The translations under genes were made by a program, and so were the position numbers. Shown here one piece after another: positions 17,202 through 26,927 of a stretch of DNA of 64,000 bases. Origin of the DNA: Parapedobacter tibetensis (GTDB taxonomy: Bacteria; Bacteroidota; Bacteroidia; Sphingobacteriales; Sphingobacteriaceae); the NCBI RefSeq assembly GCF_024643205.1, contig NZ_JAMKQJ010000011.1, positions 144,673-208,672 of the forward strand, read 5' to 3'. The notes below the pieces were generated by a model that was not told the DNA's origin, ran no database searches, and worked only from the letters and a program-made list of their open reading frames with translations. Numbering within the stretch: position 1 is the stretch's first letter; every line of letters starts with the position of its first letter.

Positions 17202-18002
17202 TTAAATAACCTTTACCAACTTGAGGCTACCACTGTTACAAATCGGCACATAGCCTGCTCTTTCCCGGTCTTGGGGTGATTTTTCCATCATATCGGATGG
17301 CATTGCCCCATCATAATATCGTTTCATCGTGCTGGTCTCTATCCAAAAAAGCTGGGGAGGGATTTCGCCTACAATGGTGAAGCCCGTCTTTCGATAGCTG
17401 CTTCCATCAGACCAGTCCTTATCAGCATACGTCATGATATCGCCGGGGTTGAACTCCTGCTGAAAGGCGTCAAGCAATTTGCTAAAACCCCCTACCACTT
17501 GTATTCCTTGCTTATGGCAAAAACGAAGCAGTTCATAAGACCGGTATTCGGCAGGTTGATTGTCCATCCGCCTTCCACCACTGAATACAGCAATGGAAAC
17601 CAACTCGCCCTCATGGAACAGGCCATAACGATACTTGCCCGGCAATGCCACTTGTAAATGGTGGTCTTGCTGGAATGCCATAGCCATAGATTTATCAATG
17701 CGGGCCGCGACGGTATCACGCGCATGAACCCGTTGCGCCTGTCCCGCCAACGCTGCAATGCGGTTGAGCAAAAGGTCGGGCTGTGTTATCCAGACATCCT
17801 CATCAATGTGGATGCAACGCACATCGCTCTCTACCGGTATTCGTTTCTTAGCATCGCTCAGGTAATAGACAATACTTATAGGTAAGCCTTCGGAGAATAG
17901 GAAACAAGCATTCTTAGTGAGTGCCTTGAGGTCAAATTCCGCATGCACCCTGTGCTGCAGAGCTATTAAAAACTTGTAGAAGGAGCTGTTGACACTAAAC
18001 AT
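17202..18002 (-). CDS. Conserved hypothetical protein, 266 aa
   Basis: I do not recognise a named family. The protein is cytosolic and its second half has conserved-looking stretches: KYRYGLFHEGELVSIAVFSG, then YELLRFCHKQGIQVVGGFSK, and YADKDWSDGSSYRKTGF. This pattern recalls proteins found beside homing endonucleases in large phages, and could be a GNAT-like fold, but that is memory and shape, not proof. The ATG at 18002 was chosen; an upstream TTG would add eight residues. It is monocistronic, divergent from the serine hydrolase gene at 18089. Confidence 0.7.
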   Translation of the reverse strand: MFSVNSSFYKFLIALQHRVHAEFDLKALTKNACFLFSEGLPISIVYYLSDAKKRIPVESDVRCIHIDEDVWITQPDLLLNRIAALAGQAQRVHARDTVAARIDKSMAMAFQQDHHLQVALPGKYRYGLFHEGELVSIAVFSGGRRMDNQPAEYRSYELLRFCHKQGIQVVGGFSKLLDAFQQEFNPGDIMTYADKDWSDGSSYRKTGFTIVGEIPPQLFWIETSTMKRYYDGAMPSDMMEKSPQDRERAGYVPICNSGSLKLVKVI

Positions 18003-18088
18003 GGAAATCAGGTAAATGAATTGCAAAAATCATAAAATTTTTAACAGATAACTATTTTTTGTGCAAATATTAGCGATATTCGTCATGT

Positions 18089-19885
18089 ATGAGAAAAATT
18101 CCCTCAATTACCTACATATTATGCTTGTGTATAGTTTGCTTTTACGGATGCCATACCGCTTACGCGCAACAAAATGTGCCAAGGGTCAACCATACGGTTT
18201 TGTTAAACAACCAAAGCAGGATCGTTCCATTACGTGCCTTGCAGGATCGCAGAATCGCTCATATTGCCAATATTGACGAACAAACCTTGTCGCTGTTTGG
18301 CGAACTATTGGACCGTTATGCACCTATTGACCATTTCGCCATTCCAACTAACACCGAGAGCTATGGTAAATTGGATGAGAGATTGAAATTCTATAATACG
18401 CTTATCCTTGCCGTCAATGGCAAGGACTTAGGTAACAAACGGTTGTTGCAGTTTATCAATACCCAAGCGATTGGCAAACAGGTTATACTCGCCGTTTTTG
18501 GAGATGGTACGAAGTTGGGTGGGTTAGATTTTGTCCGATTTCCCATATTATGGAACCCCGAACTGACCGAAGAAGCCGCTAGCCATGCGGCAATGTCTGT
18601 ATTTGGGGGTATCGCATGCACAGCGCGCTTGCCACAATCGTTTTCTACAAAATATGCAGCAGGTGCTGGGTTTACTACAGAACAAACGCGTTTAGCATAT
18701 ACGGATGCTGCCCTATTAGGCATTGATGCACAACACTTGGGCGCTAGCATTGATACCATTGTGGAAGAGGCTATTCGTGAGCGAGCTACGCCCGGAGCTG
18801 TTGTGATGGTAGTCAAAAATGGCAAGGTTATTTTCGAAAAGGCTTACGGCTACCATACATATGACCGGCTCACGCCTACGGAGGTGTCTAATATTTTTGA
18901 CTTGGCCTCCCTAACCAAAATAATGGCTACCACTCCTTCTGTGATGCGACTTACCGAACGTGGTGTAATCCACCTCGATAGTACGATGGGTTACTACCTG
19001 CTTCAGGCCCGTAATACGAATAAAAACAAGACCAAACTACGGGATGTGATGCTCCATGAAGCGGGGTTTATCCCTTATATCCCATTTTACCGCGAATTGA
19101 AATCCGATGACCTTAGCCCCGATTCATCGGCCGCTTATTCCGTGAAAGTGGCAGATGGTTGCTATATCCGTACAGGATATTATGAGGAGGTAATGTGGTC
19201 TACCATGCTTCAATCTAAGCTCAATGCCTCTGGATCGTATGTATATAGTGATATCAGTATGTATGTGATGAAAGAAGTAACCGAACACCAAACAGGTTTT
19301 CCCATACAAGACTACATTCAGCAGGAGTTTTATCGGCCATTGGGTATGAAAACCGCCGGATACGGCCCCCGTGAGCGCTTCGGAAGAAACCGGATTGTGC
19401 CTACGGAGAATGATAAAGGATTTAGGAAAACCTTACTGCAAGGATATGTCCACGATCAAGGAGCAGCCATGGCAGGCGGCATTGCGGGGCATGCTGGATT
19501 ATTCGCTACGGCAAATGATTTGGCCATTTATGGCCAGCTGCTGCTCAATAGGGGAGCATACGGTGGTGATCGTTACTTCAGGGCCGAAACGGTAGATTTG
19601 TTCACCTCCCGACAGTCGGCCAACAGCCGGAGGGGATTGGGATTTGATCGTTGGGATCCGGATACGAGCAAACACTATCCCTCAAAGTTGGCTTCAGATG
19701 CTACCTTTGGACATACCGGATATACTGGCACCTGCATTTGGATTGACCCTAAAGAACAATTGGTATATATCTTCCTTTCCAACCGGGTGCACCCAGAAGT
19801 GAGCACCAAACTGATCAGTCTCAATATCAGGGGAAGGATACAGGACGCTGTATATGAAGCCATACAAGCAGCGCAAAAGAATTGA
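18089..19885 (+). CDS. Secreted serine hydrolase (class C beta-lactamase fold) with N-terminal GH3 C-domain remnant
   Basis: Residues 1-26 are a signal peptide (ending AYAQ). Residues about 33-200 (HTVLLNNQSRIVPLRALQ, VILAVFGDGTKL and AMSVFGGI, LPQSFSTKYAAG) match the C-terminal domain of GH3 beta-N-acetylglucosaminidases. From about residue 225 there is a class C beta-lactamase/PBP4-like serine hydrolase: nucleophile motif SLTK in DLASLTKIM, the YSD motif (GSYVYSDISM) and HTGYTGT near the end. Bacteroidota usually carry a ~1000-residue GH3-serine hydrolase fusion; here the catalytic GH3 barrel is absent. It is followed 36 bases later by a dipeptidase, so peptidoglycan-peptide recycling is plausible. 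Confidence 0.87.
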   Translation: MRKIPSITYILCLCIVCFYGCHTAYAQQNVPRVNHTVLLNNQSRIVPLRALQDRRIAHIANIDEQTLSLFGELLDRYAPIDHFAIPTNTESYGKLDERLKFYNTLILAVNGKDLGNKRLLQFINTQAIGKQVILAVFGDGTKLGGLDFVRFPILWNPELTEEAASHAAMSVFGGIACTARLPQSFSTKYAAGAGFTTEQTRLAYTDAALLGIDAQHLGASIDTIVEEAIRERATPGAVVMVVKNGKVIFEKAYGYHTYDRLTPTEVSNIFDLASLTKIMATTPSVMRLTERGVIHLDSTMGYYLLQARNTNKNKTKLRDVMLHEAGFIPYIPFYRELKSDDLSPDSSAAYSVKVADGCYIRTGYYEEVMWSTMLQSKLNASGSYVYSDISMYVMKEVTEHQTGFPIQDYIQQEFYRPLGMKTAGYGPRERFGRNRIVPTENDKGFRKTLLQGYVHDQGAAMAGGIAGHAGLFATANDLAIYGQLLLNRGAYGGDRYFRAETVDLFTSRQSANSRRGLGFDRWDPDTSKHYPSKLASDATFGHTGYTGTCIWIDPKEQLVYIFLSNRVHPEVSTKLISLNIRGRIQDAVYEAIQAAQKN

Positions 19886-19921
19886 TTACAATTTTTCACC
19901 TAATTTGCTATGGGTTTCTCC

Positions 19922-21079
19922 ATGAAAATAGTTGTTGTTTGCCTAGCTTCCATCCTTTGGGACATTGCTATCTATGCCCAAGATGCCACTGAAATCCATC
20001 GTTCGGCCATTGTCTTTGATGCACACAACGATGTGTTATACCAATCGGTTATGCGAGGTAAGGACATTGGCAAACGGATGAATACAGGGCATACCGATTT
20101 GCCCCGTATCAAAGAAGGGGGGATAGATGTGCAGGTCTTTGCTGTATGGTGCAATGAAAAATATGGCAAAGGCACAGCCTTTGCCCAAGCCAATGCACAA
20201 ATTGATGGGTTGATGAAGGTCATCCGCGAATATCCCGATGATATCGCCTTGGCCACTGATGTTGCGCGCATACGGCAAATCATAGAACAAGAAAAAATAG
20301 CTGCTGTCATTGGCGTGGAGGGGGGCCACATGATTGAAGACCGAATAGACTACCTCGATAGCTTGTTTAGACGGGGCGCACGGTATCTTACCCTCACATG
20401 GAACAATAGTGTAGATTGGGCGACCTCCGCTACGGATGAAACGAGAAACCCATCAAAGCTACGGCATAAAGGGTTGAATGACTTTGGCCGTCAGGTTGTC
20501 CATAGGATGAACGATTTGGGAATGATGGTCGATCTCTCACATGTAGGCCGGCAAACATTCTTTGACGTGATGGAAACGACCTCCAAGCCGGTGTTGGTGT
20601 CACATAGTAATGCATATGCCCTAATGGCACATGCCCGCAACTTGCATGATGACCAAATCAAGGCTGTGGCTGAAAATGGAGGCGTGATTTGCCTCAATTT
20701 TTACTCGGGATTCCTTGATCCAGCTCATTATGGCAAAATAAACCGCCTATATGAGAAACACGTTGCAGCAACAGATTCCGTGAAACGTTCTAGCAGCGCT
20801 AAATATAATTTACTGCCCCCAGCGGCAAAGGAACAGCTCCGCCCGTCTTTATCACTTTTATTTGACCATATCGACTACATGGTGAAGCTGGCGGGGATAG
20901 ATCATGTAGGTATCGGGAGTGATTTTGATGGCATTACGTCTACACCTAAGGGGCTGGATGATTGCCGTGATTTCCCCAAAATTACGGCAGGATTACTGCA
21001 ACGTGGGTATTCGGAGGTAGATATCAGAAAGATATTGGGTGAAAACATGTTGCGGCTGATGGAGGCGCAGGAAGAATAA
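19922..21079 (+). CDS. Secreted membrane-dipeptidase-type enzyme (peptidase M19)
   Basis: The protein carries a signal peptide (MKIVVVCLASILWDIAIYAQ) and the full renal-dipeptidase fold: FDAHND with the first zinc ligands, GVEGGHMIED with the bridging glutamate, VSHSNAYAL and GIGSDFDG with the C-terminal Asp. It hydrolyses dipeptides, often with D-residues. An ATG four codons upstream at 19910 is an alternative start. It lies between a serine hydrolase and radA (5-bp gap to radA), so envelope peptide turnover with the upstream gene is likely. Confidence 0.93.
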   Translation: MKIVVVCLASILWDIAIYAQDATEIHRSAIVFDAHNDVLYQSVMRGKDIGKRMNTGHTDLPRIKEGGIDVQVFAVWCNEKYGKGTAFAQANAQIDGLMKVIREYPDDIALATDVARIRQIIEQEKIAAVIGVEGGHMIEDRIDYLDSLFRRGARYLTLTWNNSVDWATSATDETRNPSKLRHKGLNDFGRQVVHRMNDLGMMVDLSHVGRQTFFDVMETTSKPVLVSHSNAYALMAHARNLHDDQIKAVAENGGVICLNFYSGFLDPAHYGKINRLYEKHVAATDSVKRSSSAKYNLLPPAAKEQLRPSLSLLFDHIDYMVKLAGIDHVGIGSDFDGITSTPKGLDDCRDFPKITAGLLQRGYSEVDIRKILGENMLRLMEAQEE

Positions 21080-21084
21080 ATATC

Positions 21085-22464
21085 ATGGCCAAAACAAGAA
21101 CAACCTATTTCTGCCAAAATTGCGGATATGAATCTGCAAAATGGCTTGGCAAATGTCCCTCTTGCAACGAGTGGAATACATTTGTGGAAGAAGTGGTGGA
21201 AAAAACCGGTACCCGAACTCCTGATTGGCGAACCACGGCTGATCCCACAAAACGACCAAATAAAGCTGCGGCGATACACGAAATTGTGCATGCAGAAGAA
21301 ATTCGCCGAATCACACCCGACAAGGAACTAAACAGGGTTTTAGGCGGAGGGATTGTGCCCGGATCACTGGTGCTCATCGGGGGTGAACCCGGCATCGGCA
21401 AATCCACACTGATGCTACAGCTTGCCCTCAACATGCCAGGAACTAAGACACTATATATTTCTGGTGAGGAAAGCGAACAACAGCTCAAACTGCGGGCAGA
21501 GCGGTTAGTACAATCGTCCAAAGCTGATTGTTACATCCTCACAGAAACATCCACGCAAAATATTTTCAAGCAAATTGAATCCACCAAGCCCGATTTGGTT
21601 ATCATCGATTCGATACAGACGCTCCACTCTGCCCGTATTGATTCCACTCCGGGTAGCGTATCACAAGTGCGCGAATGCACCGCGGAACTGCTTCGTTTTG
21701 CAAAGGAAACAGCTACACCAGTATTCGTGGTCGGTCACATTACCAAGGATGGCACGATTGCCGGCCCCAAGGTATTGGAGCACATGGTAGACACGGTATT
21801 GCAGTTTGAGGGCGATCAGCACCATGTATACCGCATCCTACGCGCTATCAAAAACCGATTTGGATCTGCGGCTGAGCTGGGAATCTATGAAATGCAGGGA
21901 ACAGGGCTGCGGGAAGTGAGCAATCCTTCGGAAATCCTGCTTTCACAACGAGAACATACCATGAGCGGCATCTCCATCGCCGCTATGTTGGAGGGGCTGC
22001 GGCCCATGCTCATCGAAGTGCAGGCATTGGTAAGTAATTCCGCCTATGGAACGCCCCAACGCTCCTCTACGGGATTTGACGCCAGACGATTGAACATGTT
22101 GCTTGCCGTGCTTGAAAAACGCTTTGGTTTCCGACTAAGCGCACAAGATGTGTTCCTCAATATCGCGGGAGGGTTACGAGTGGAAGACCCTGCTATTGAT
22201 CTGGCGGTCATTACCGCCATTATTTCCTCCCAGCAAGACATATCCATGGCCGCCACGATTGCCTTTGCGGGTGAGGTGGGTCTTTCTGGCGAAATACGGG
22301 CGGTCAACCGCATTGAACAACGCATTGCCGAAGCCGAGAAGCTCGGATTTGAAGCCATCTATATTTCCAAATACAATACCAAAGGATTAGATAGCAGCAA
22401 ATATCAAATCGAAATCAAACCCGTAGCCAAAGTAGAGGAGGTCTTTCAAGCCGTTTTTGGATGA
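21085..22464 (+). CDS. radA: DNA repair protein RadA
   Basis: The 459-residue recombination-intermediate branch-migration ATPase contains a zinc ribbon (CQNCGYESAKWLGKCPSC), Walker A GGEPGIGKST, the RadA-specific KNRFG motif and a C-terminal Lon-like domain with DLAVITAIISS and GEVGLSGEIR. Length is standard. It starts five bases after the dipeptidase stop, probably in the same transcript. The gene converges on yccF. Confidence 0.96.
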   Translation: MAKTRTTYFCQNCGYESAKWLGKCPSCNEWNTFVEEVVEKTGTRTPDWRTTADPTKRPNKAAAIHEIVHAEEIRRITPDKELNRVLGGGIVPGSLVLIGGEPGIGKSTLMLQLALNMPGTKTLYISGEESEQQLKLRAERLVQSSKADCYILTETSTQNIFKQIESTKPDLVIIDSIQTLHSARIDSTPGSVSQVRECTAELLRFAKETATPVFVVGHITKDGTIAGPKVLEHMVDTVLQFEGDQHHVYRILRAIKNRFGSAAELGIYEMQGTGLREVSNPSEILLSQREHTMSGISIAAMLEGLRPMLIEVQALVSNSAYGTPQRSSTGFDARRLNMLLAVLEKRFGFRLSAQDVFLNIAGGLRVEDPAIDLAVITAIISSQQDISMAATIAFAGEVGLSGEIRAVNRIEQRIAEAEKLGFEAIYISKYNTKGLDSSKYQIEIKPVAKVEEVFQAVFG

Positions 22465-22494
22465 TGGAAGAAGCCGCATAGGTTTAGATTGAGG

Positions 22495-22863
22495 CTAACC
22501 AACCGTTTTCCCGAACGGAGTAAATGCCAATCCCATTAATTTAAAATGCTGCCTGCCGAATGGGATGCCAATAATGGTGATGCAGAGCAATAAACCAAAA
22601 AGAAAGTGGGTGAGCGCTACCCATATCCCCCCGAATAGGATCCAAAGGATATTCATGAGCGTGTAAAGGCATCCTGTACTTGATGGCGTATTGGTTACCA
22701 CCATGCCGAACGGCACCAATGAAGCAATCGCCAGCTTAAACAGTTGTATCCCGAAAGGAATGCCCACGATGGTGAGGCAGAGTATCAATCCACCAATAAG
22801 ATATTCTAGGAAGATTAAAAATCCACCAAAGACTATCCAAATTAGATTTCCTATAAGATTCAT
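22495..22863 (-). CDS. YccF-domain inner membrane protein
   Basis: The 122-residue protein has two copies of the YccF motif, GGLILCLTIVGIPFGIQLFK and FGLLLCITIIGIPFGRQHFK, each a membrane hairpin, and ends in FTPFGKTVG. It is an integral inner membrane protein. The biochemical role of the family is not established to my knowledge. It begins four bases after the end of hisS and is probably co-transcribed with it. Confidence 0.92.
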   Translation of the reverse strand: MNLIGNLIWIVFGGFLIFLEYLIGGLILCLTIVGIPFGIQLFKLAIASLVPFGMVVTNTPSSTGCLYTLMNILWILFGGIWVALTHFLFGLLLCITIIGIPFGRQHFKLMGLAFTPFGKTVG

Positions 22864-22867
22864 AAGC

Positions 22868-24253
22868 TTACTTGGTCAAAAAAGAGATAATAGCCTTTTC
22901 ATCCAATTTCCGTTGTTCTCCGGTCCGCATGTCTCTCAGCGAAAACAGTCCATGCTGTATCTCTTCTTCTCCGAGGAGAATAACATAAGGGATTTTTTTG
23001 GCATCTGCATAAGACAGCTGTTTCTTCAATTTCACCGAGGAGGGGTAAAGTTCCGTGGAAATTCCTGCCGCACGCAGTTTTTGCAGGAGAGGCAAGGCGT
23101 ACAACTCAGCCAACTTATCGAAATTACTGATGAGCACCATGGTAGACTGCGTAGCGCTTTCTGGAAACAAGGCCAATTCTTCCAATACATCATATATTCG
23201 GTCTGCCCCGAAGGAAACACCTACACCGGTAAGCCCCTTAAGTCCAAACATGCCGGTAAGATCGTCGTACCGGCCGCCACCGCCAATGCTACCCATGGTC
23301 ACCTCGTTGGTCTCTACCTCAAAGATGCATCCTGTGTAATAGTTGAGACCCCTCGCCAAGGTAATGTCCAAATCAACAAAACGATCTATCAGTGATGAAT
23401 CAGCCGTTAGTTTTTCAATGTAACCCAATACGATTTCAATTTCATCAATGCCTTGTAATCCGGTGGTTGAAGATGTAAGCACTTGCTTCAGGGTTTCTAT
23501 TTTTTCGGCTTTGCTGCCTTGCAACTGAATAATCGGTTGTAACCTATTCAAATCTTCTGTAGAAAACCCCTTGTCAAGCAGTTCCTTATTGACTCCATCG
23601 AAGCCAATTTTATCTAGCTTGTCAATGGCTACCGTCATATTCACGATTAACTCCGGTTTGCCCAATATCTCTGCAATGCCCATTAGGATCTTGCGGTTAT
23701 TGAGTTTGATGGTAAAGTCGCGTAATCCCAAGTTACTAAATGCCTCATGATAGATGAGCACAAATTCGGCTTCATTGAGCAGGCTTTCCGAACCGACTAC
23801 GTCCACATCACACTGGCAAAACTCGCGATAACGCCCGCGTTGCGGCCTATCTGCACGCCATACGGGTTGCATTTGGAATCGCTTGAATGGCAGGGCGATT
23901 TCATGTTGGTGCATCACTACATAACGGGCAAAAGGCACCGTGAGATCATAACGCAAGGCTTTTTCAGCGATATGTGGAATCAGCTCCGTAGAAGCCCTTT
24001 CTTCCAAGAGACCCTTTGGGGCCTTGGCTAAGTAGTCGCCCGAATTGAGTATCTTGAAGATCAGCTTGTCTCCTTCATCTCCGTATTTGCCTGTAAGCGT
24101 CTGAAGGTTTTCAAAAGAAGGGGTTTGTATCTCTTGATACCCATACTTTACGAACACCGACTTAAGGGTATTGAAAATATAATTGCGCTTTTCCATTTCA
24201 ACGGGCGAGAAATCGCGCGTGCCCTTAGCCAACGAAGGTTTAATTATTGCCAT
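22868..24253 (-). CDS. hisS: Histidyl-tRNA synthetase
   Basis: The 461-residue class II synthetase charges tRNA-His. It has motif 2 (FQMQPVWRADRPQRGRYREF), the HisA motifs LARGLNYYTG and GGGRYDDL, and motif 3 around GVGVSFGADRIYD, followed by the anticodon-binding domain. Length fits Bacteroidota HisS. A -7 promoter box lies four bases in front of the start codon, which predicts an almost leaderless message. The downstream partner is yccF. Confidence 0.96.
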   Translation of the reverse strand: MAIIKPSLAKGTRDFSPVEMEKRNYIFNTLKSVFVKYGYQEIQTPSFENLQTLTGKYGDEGDKLIFKILNSGDYLAKAPKGLLEERASTELIPHIAEKALRYDLTVPFARYVVMHQHEIALPFKRFQMQPVWRADRPQRGRYREFCQCDVDVVGSESLLNEAEFVLIYHEAFSNLGLRDFTIKLNNRKILMGIAEILGKPELIVNMTVAIDKLDKIGFDGVNKELLDKGFSTEDLNRLQPIIQLQGSKAEKIETLKQVLTSSTTGLQGIDEIEIVLGYIEKLTADSSLIDRFVDLDITLARGLNYYTGCIFEVETNEVTMGSIGGGGRYDDLTGMFGLKGLTGVGVSFGADRIYDVLEELALFPESATQSTMVLISNFDKLAELYALPLLQKLRAAGISTELYPSSVKLKKQLSYADAKKIPYVILLGEEEIQHGLFSLRDMRTGEQRKLDEKAIISFLTK

Positions 24254-24257
24254 ACTG

Positions 24258-24265
24258 CAAAGGTA
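24258..24265 (-). promoter_or_regulatory. -7 box of hisS, 4 nt from the ATG
   Basis: TACCTTTG on the minus strand matches TAnnTTTG perfectly, followed by CAGT and the hisS ATG. With the box centred at -7, transcription would start one base before the ATG. Confidence 0.55.
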
Positions 24266-24336
24266 GGGATTGATTTACGATTTTAGATTATTGCTGTCGC
24301 ATTTGTCTTGATCGGTATCAATGCTGCCTTCGGCGG

Positions 24337-25068
24337 TTATAAGATGCTCAAAACTTCGCAGGCCTTTTCGGCGGCTATTTTCTCTGCACTCTTTTTATTG
24401 TAATCGCGACCAGTGCCATATACTTCGCCATCCACCACTGCATCTATCGTAAAAATCTTAGCATGGTCACCCTCGATATTTTCGACTTGCACAAAACTTA
24501 TTTCTTTGCCAGCCTGCTGGCACCATTCAATAAGCCTACTTTTGAAATTCATTTCGGTTTGTTCCAAGGTTTGGATATCCACATGAGGCTTGATGATTCG
24601 GTTTATCAAGAAGTTTTTGGTAAATACATATCCCTTATCCAAATAGATGGCACCAATTAATGCCTCAAACGCATCACCGAGTAACGAGCCTTGTTTGTTT
24701 GGATAGTTTATCATGCGCACATCAAATTGGATGAGCTCATTGAGTCCCAGTTTTTTAGACAACTGATTGAGATGTGCTCGGCTCACGATTTTTGAACGCA
24801 TTTCCGTAAGGAAACCCTCGCCTTTGTAAGGGTATTTTTTGAAAAGCAACTCAGCCACCACGGATCCCAATACGGCGTCGCCCAAAAATTCCAGGCGCTC
24901 GTTGCTGTTTTTTGTACCGTCTTTCACAGGCACGGCGACAGATTTATGACGGAATGCCAATTGGTATAGATGCAGGTTGCCCGGAACAAAGCCCAACATG
25001 TTCTTCAACGCCTTTACGTATTGGCGGTTGGATGAAAAATGTAGTTTGTAAATCTTTGAAATAGGCAT
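24337..25068 (-). CDS. rnc: Ribonuclease III
   Basis: The 243-residue double-strand-specific endonuclease processes rRNA and structured RNAs. The signature NERLEFLGDAVLGSVVAELL lies near residue 60, the second metal site in DAFEALIGAIYLDKG, and the double-stranded RNA-binding domain covers about 175-243 (ending KKSAEKIAAEKACEVLSIL). It is downstream of acpP and fabF, a conserved order in Bacteroidota. Confidence 0.96.
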   Translation of the reverse strand: MPISKIYKLHFSSNRQYVKALKNMLGFVPGNLHLYQLAFRHKSVAVPVKDGTKNSNERLEFLGDAVLGSVVAELLFKKYPYKGEGFLTEMRSKIVSRAHLNQLSKKLGLNELIQFDVRMINYPNKQGSLLGDAFEALIGAIYLDKGYVFTKNFLINRIIKPHVDIQTLEQTEMNFKSRLIEWCQQAGKEISFVQVENIEGDHAKIFTIDAVVDGEVYGTGRDYNKKSAEKIAAEKACEVLSIL

Positions 25069-25135
25069 CTATTTATTTAGCTGTATAAAGCGTTCAAAGG
25101 AAAAAAATGCTCCCTTTGTCGCAAATGCCTTTGGG

Positions 25136-26389
25136 TTATTCCTCGAATTTCTTAAAAATAACAGTTGCATTATGCCCGCCAAAACCAAAGGTGTTGCTCA
25201 TAGCGGCATCAATCTTCCGTTTTTGTGCCTTATTGAACGTGAAGTTTAGTTTCTGGTCAAGGTTTGGATCATCCGTGAAATGATTGATGGTAGGCGGGGC
25301 CATATCATTTCTCACCGCTAAAATGGAAGCGATGGATTCAACCGCCCCAGCAGCACCCAATAAGTGCCCTGTCATGGACTTTGTGGAGCTAATACTGAGG
25401 TCATAAGCATGATCGCCATAAAAATCGAGGATAGCTTTTGATTCGCTGATGTCTCCAACGGGTGTTGAAGTGCCATGTACATTTATATAATCGATGTTTT
25501 CTTTTGAGATTTTAGCATCTTTTATCGCGTTGGCCATGGCAAGGCGCGCTCCCAAGCCTTCAGGATGAGAAGCGGTGATGTGATGTGCATCGGCACTCAT
25601 GCCGCCACCTACAAGCTCGGCATAAATTTTGGCCCCACGGGCCTTGGCATGTTCGAGGCTTTCCAAAATAATTGCTCCAGCCCCCTCGCCAGCCACAAAC
25701 CCATCTCGGTCTTTATCAAAAGGCCTCGAAGCTGTGGTTGGATCATCGTTGCGTGTAGATAGGGCATGCATGGCATTGAAGCCACCTATACCCGCTTCAT
25801 TAATAATAGCCTCAGACCCCCCACTAATGATGACATCTGCGTAACCTGTCCTGATGTAGTTAAGTGAATCAATCAGTGCATGCGTTGAAGAAGCACAAGC
25901 GGATACCGTGGAGAAATTCAGACCATGTAGGCCATATCTCATCGAAATATGCCCAGGGGCAATATCCAGAATCATTTTGGGGATAAAAAAGGGGTTAAAT
26001 CGCGGGGTACCATCCCCTTGGCCAAAACTGATCACTTCGTCCAGAAATGTTTTCAGCCCGCCGATACCCGACCCCCATATCACACCAATACGGTTGGTAT
26101 CCAGTTTTTCAAATTCAAGCGAGGCGTCTGCTACCGCCTCATCTACTACCGCCAATGCATAATGTACAAATGGATCTACTTTTCGGGCTTCCTTCCGCTC
26201 CATGAAATTATCTGCGCTAAACCCTTTCACTTCACAAGCAAAGCGAGTTTTGAATTTTGACGCATCAAATCGGGTGATAGGAGCAGCGCCGCTTACTCCT
26301 TTGATTAGGCTGTCCCAAAATGCCGAGACAGTGTTCCCAATAGGAGTAAGCGCACCTAACCCTGTTACTACTACTCTTTTAAGCTCCAT
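25136..26389 (-). CDS. fabF: Beta-ketoacyl-ACP synthase II
   Basis: The 417-residue condensing enzyme elongates acyl-ACP in fatty-acid synthesis. The catalytic cysteine is Cys165 in VSACASSTHA, and the two active-site histidines are in NVHGTSTPVGD and KSMTGHLLGAAG. It follows acpP by 27 bases and precedes rnc, so the three genes form the conserved acpP-fabF-rnc unit. The length is normal. Confidence 0.97.
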   Translation of the reverse strand: MELKRVVVTGLGALTPIGNTVSAFWDSLIKGVSGAAPITRFDASKFKTRFACEVKGFSADNFMERKEARKVDPFVHYALAVVDEAVADASLEFEKLDTNRIGVIWGSGIGGLKTFLDEVISFGQGDGTPRFNPFFIPKMILDIAPGHISMRYGLHGLNFSTVSACASSTHALIDSLNYIRTGYADVIISGGSEAIINEAGIGGFNAMHALSTRNDDPTTASRPFDKDRDGFVAGEGAGAIILESLEHAKARGAKIYAELVGGGMSADAHHITASHPEGLGARLAMANAIKDAKISKENIDYINVHGTSTPVGDISESKAILDFYGDHAYDLSISSTKSMTGHLLGAAGAVESIASILAVRNDMAPPTINHFTDDPNLDQKLNFTFNKAQKRKIDAAMSNTFGFGGHNATVIFKKFEE

Positions 26390-26416
26390 TTATTATGACT
26401 GGCCTAATGAAATTAG

Positions 26417-26653
26417 CTAGTTAACGTTTTTTTCTAAATAGGCGATTGCTTGTCCTACAGTGCTGATGGTTTCAGCCTGGTCATCGGGGATAGCTACGTT
26501 GAATTCCTTTTCAAACTCCATGATCAGCTCTACGGTGTCGAGTGAATCGGCACCCAAATCATTGGTGAATGAAGCCTCAGGTGTAACTTCGTTTTCGTCT
26601 ACACCTAGTTTTTCAACGATAATAGCTTTAACTCTTGATGCGATATCAGACAT
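26417..26653 (-). CDS. acpP: Acyl carrier protein
   Basis: The 78-residue acidic carrier has the phosphopantetheine attachment Ser37 in GADSLDTVELIM. The ATG at 26653 gives MSDIASRVKAIIVEKLGVDE, the normal start; an upstream in-frame start is not needed. The 274-base gap to the divergent IPExxxVDY gene must hold its promoter. It heads the acpP-fabF-rnc operon. Confidence 0.97.
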   Translation of the reverse strand: MSDIASRVKAIIVEKLGVDENEVTPEASFTNDLGADSLDTVELIMEFEKEFNVAIPDDQAETISTVGQAIAYLEKNVN

Positions 26654-26898
26654 GATTTTATAGTTTAATTGTTTAATAAATCTGTGCAAAGAAAAATAAA
26701 TTTCGGCAAATAGTAAAACGTTTTTGATTTTTAAAGCATTATTCCGTTTACTTTAGTGAAAACTAAATTATAGTTTTTATGTCAGCTGTTTAGCCTAAAA
26801 TTCTTTTAGGTCTATTAATTGGTCAATTGTCCAAAAATAATTACAGTATGCTTTATCATTACTTTTATATAATTGCTATTCCAGTCCTTTTGTTTTTG

Positions 26899-26906
26899 TA
26901 ATTTTG
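26899..26906 (+). promoter_or_regulatory. -7 box for IPExxxVDY gene
   Basis: TAATTTTG matches TAnnTTTG and lies 21 bases upstream of the TTG start codon. A TTG at 26873 is a possible but slightly too distant -33 element. Confidence 0.45.
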
Positions 26907-26927
26907 CGATGAATATAGAAATTTACT

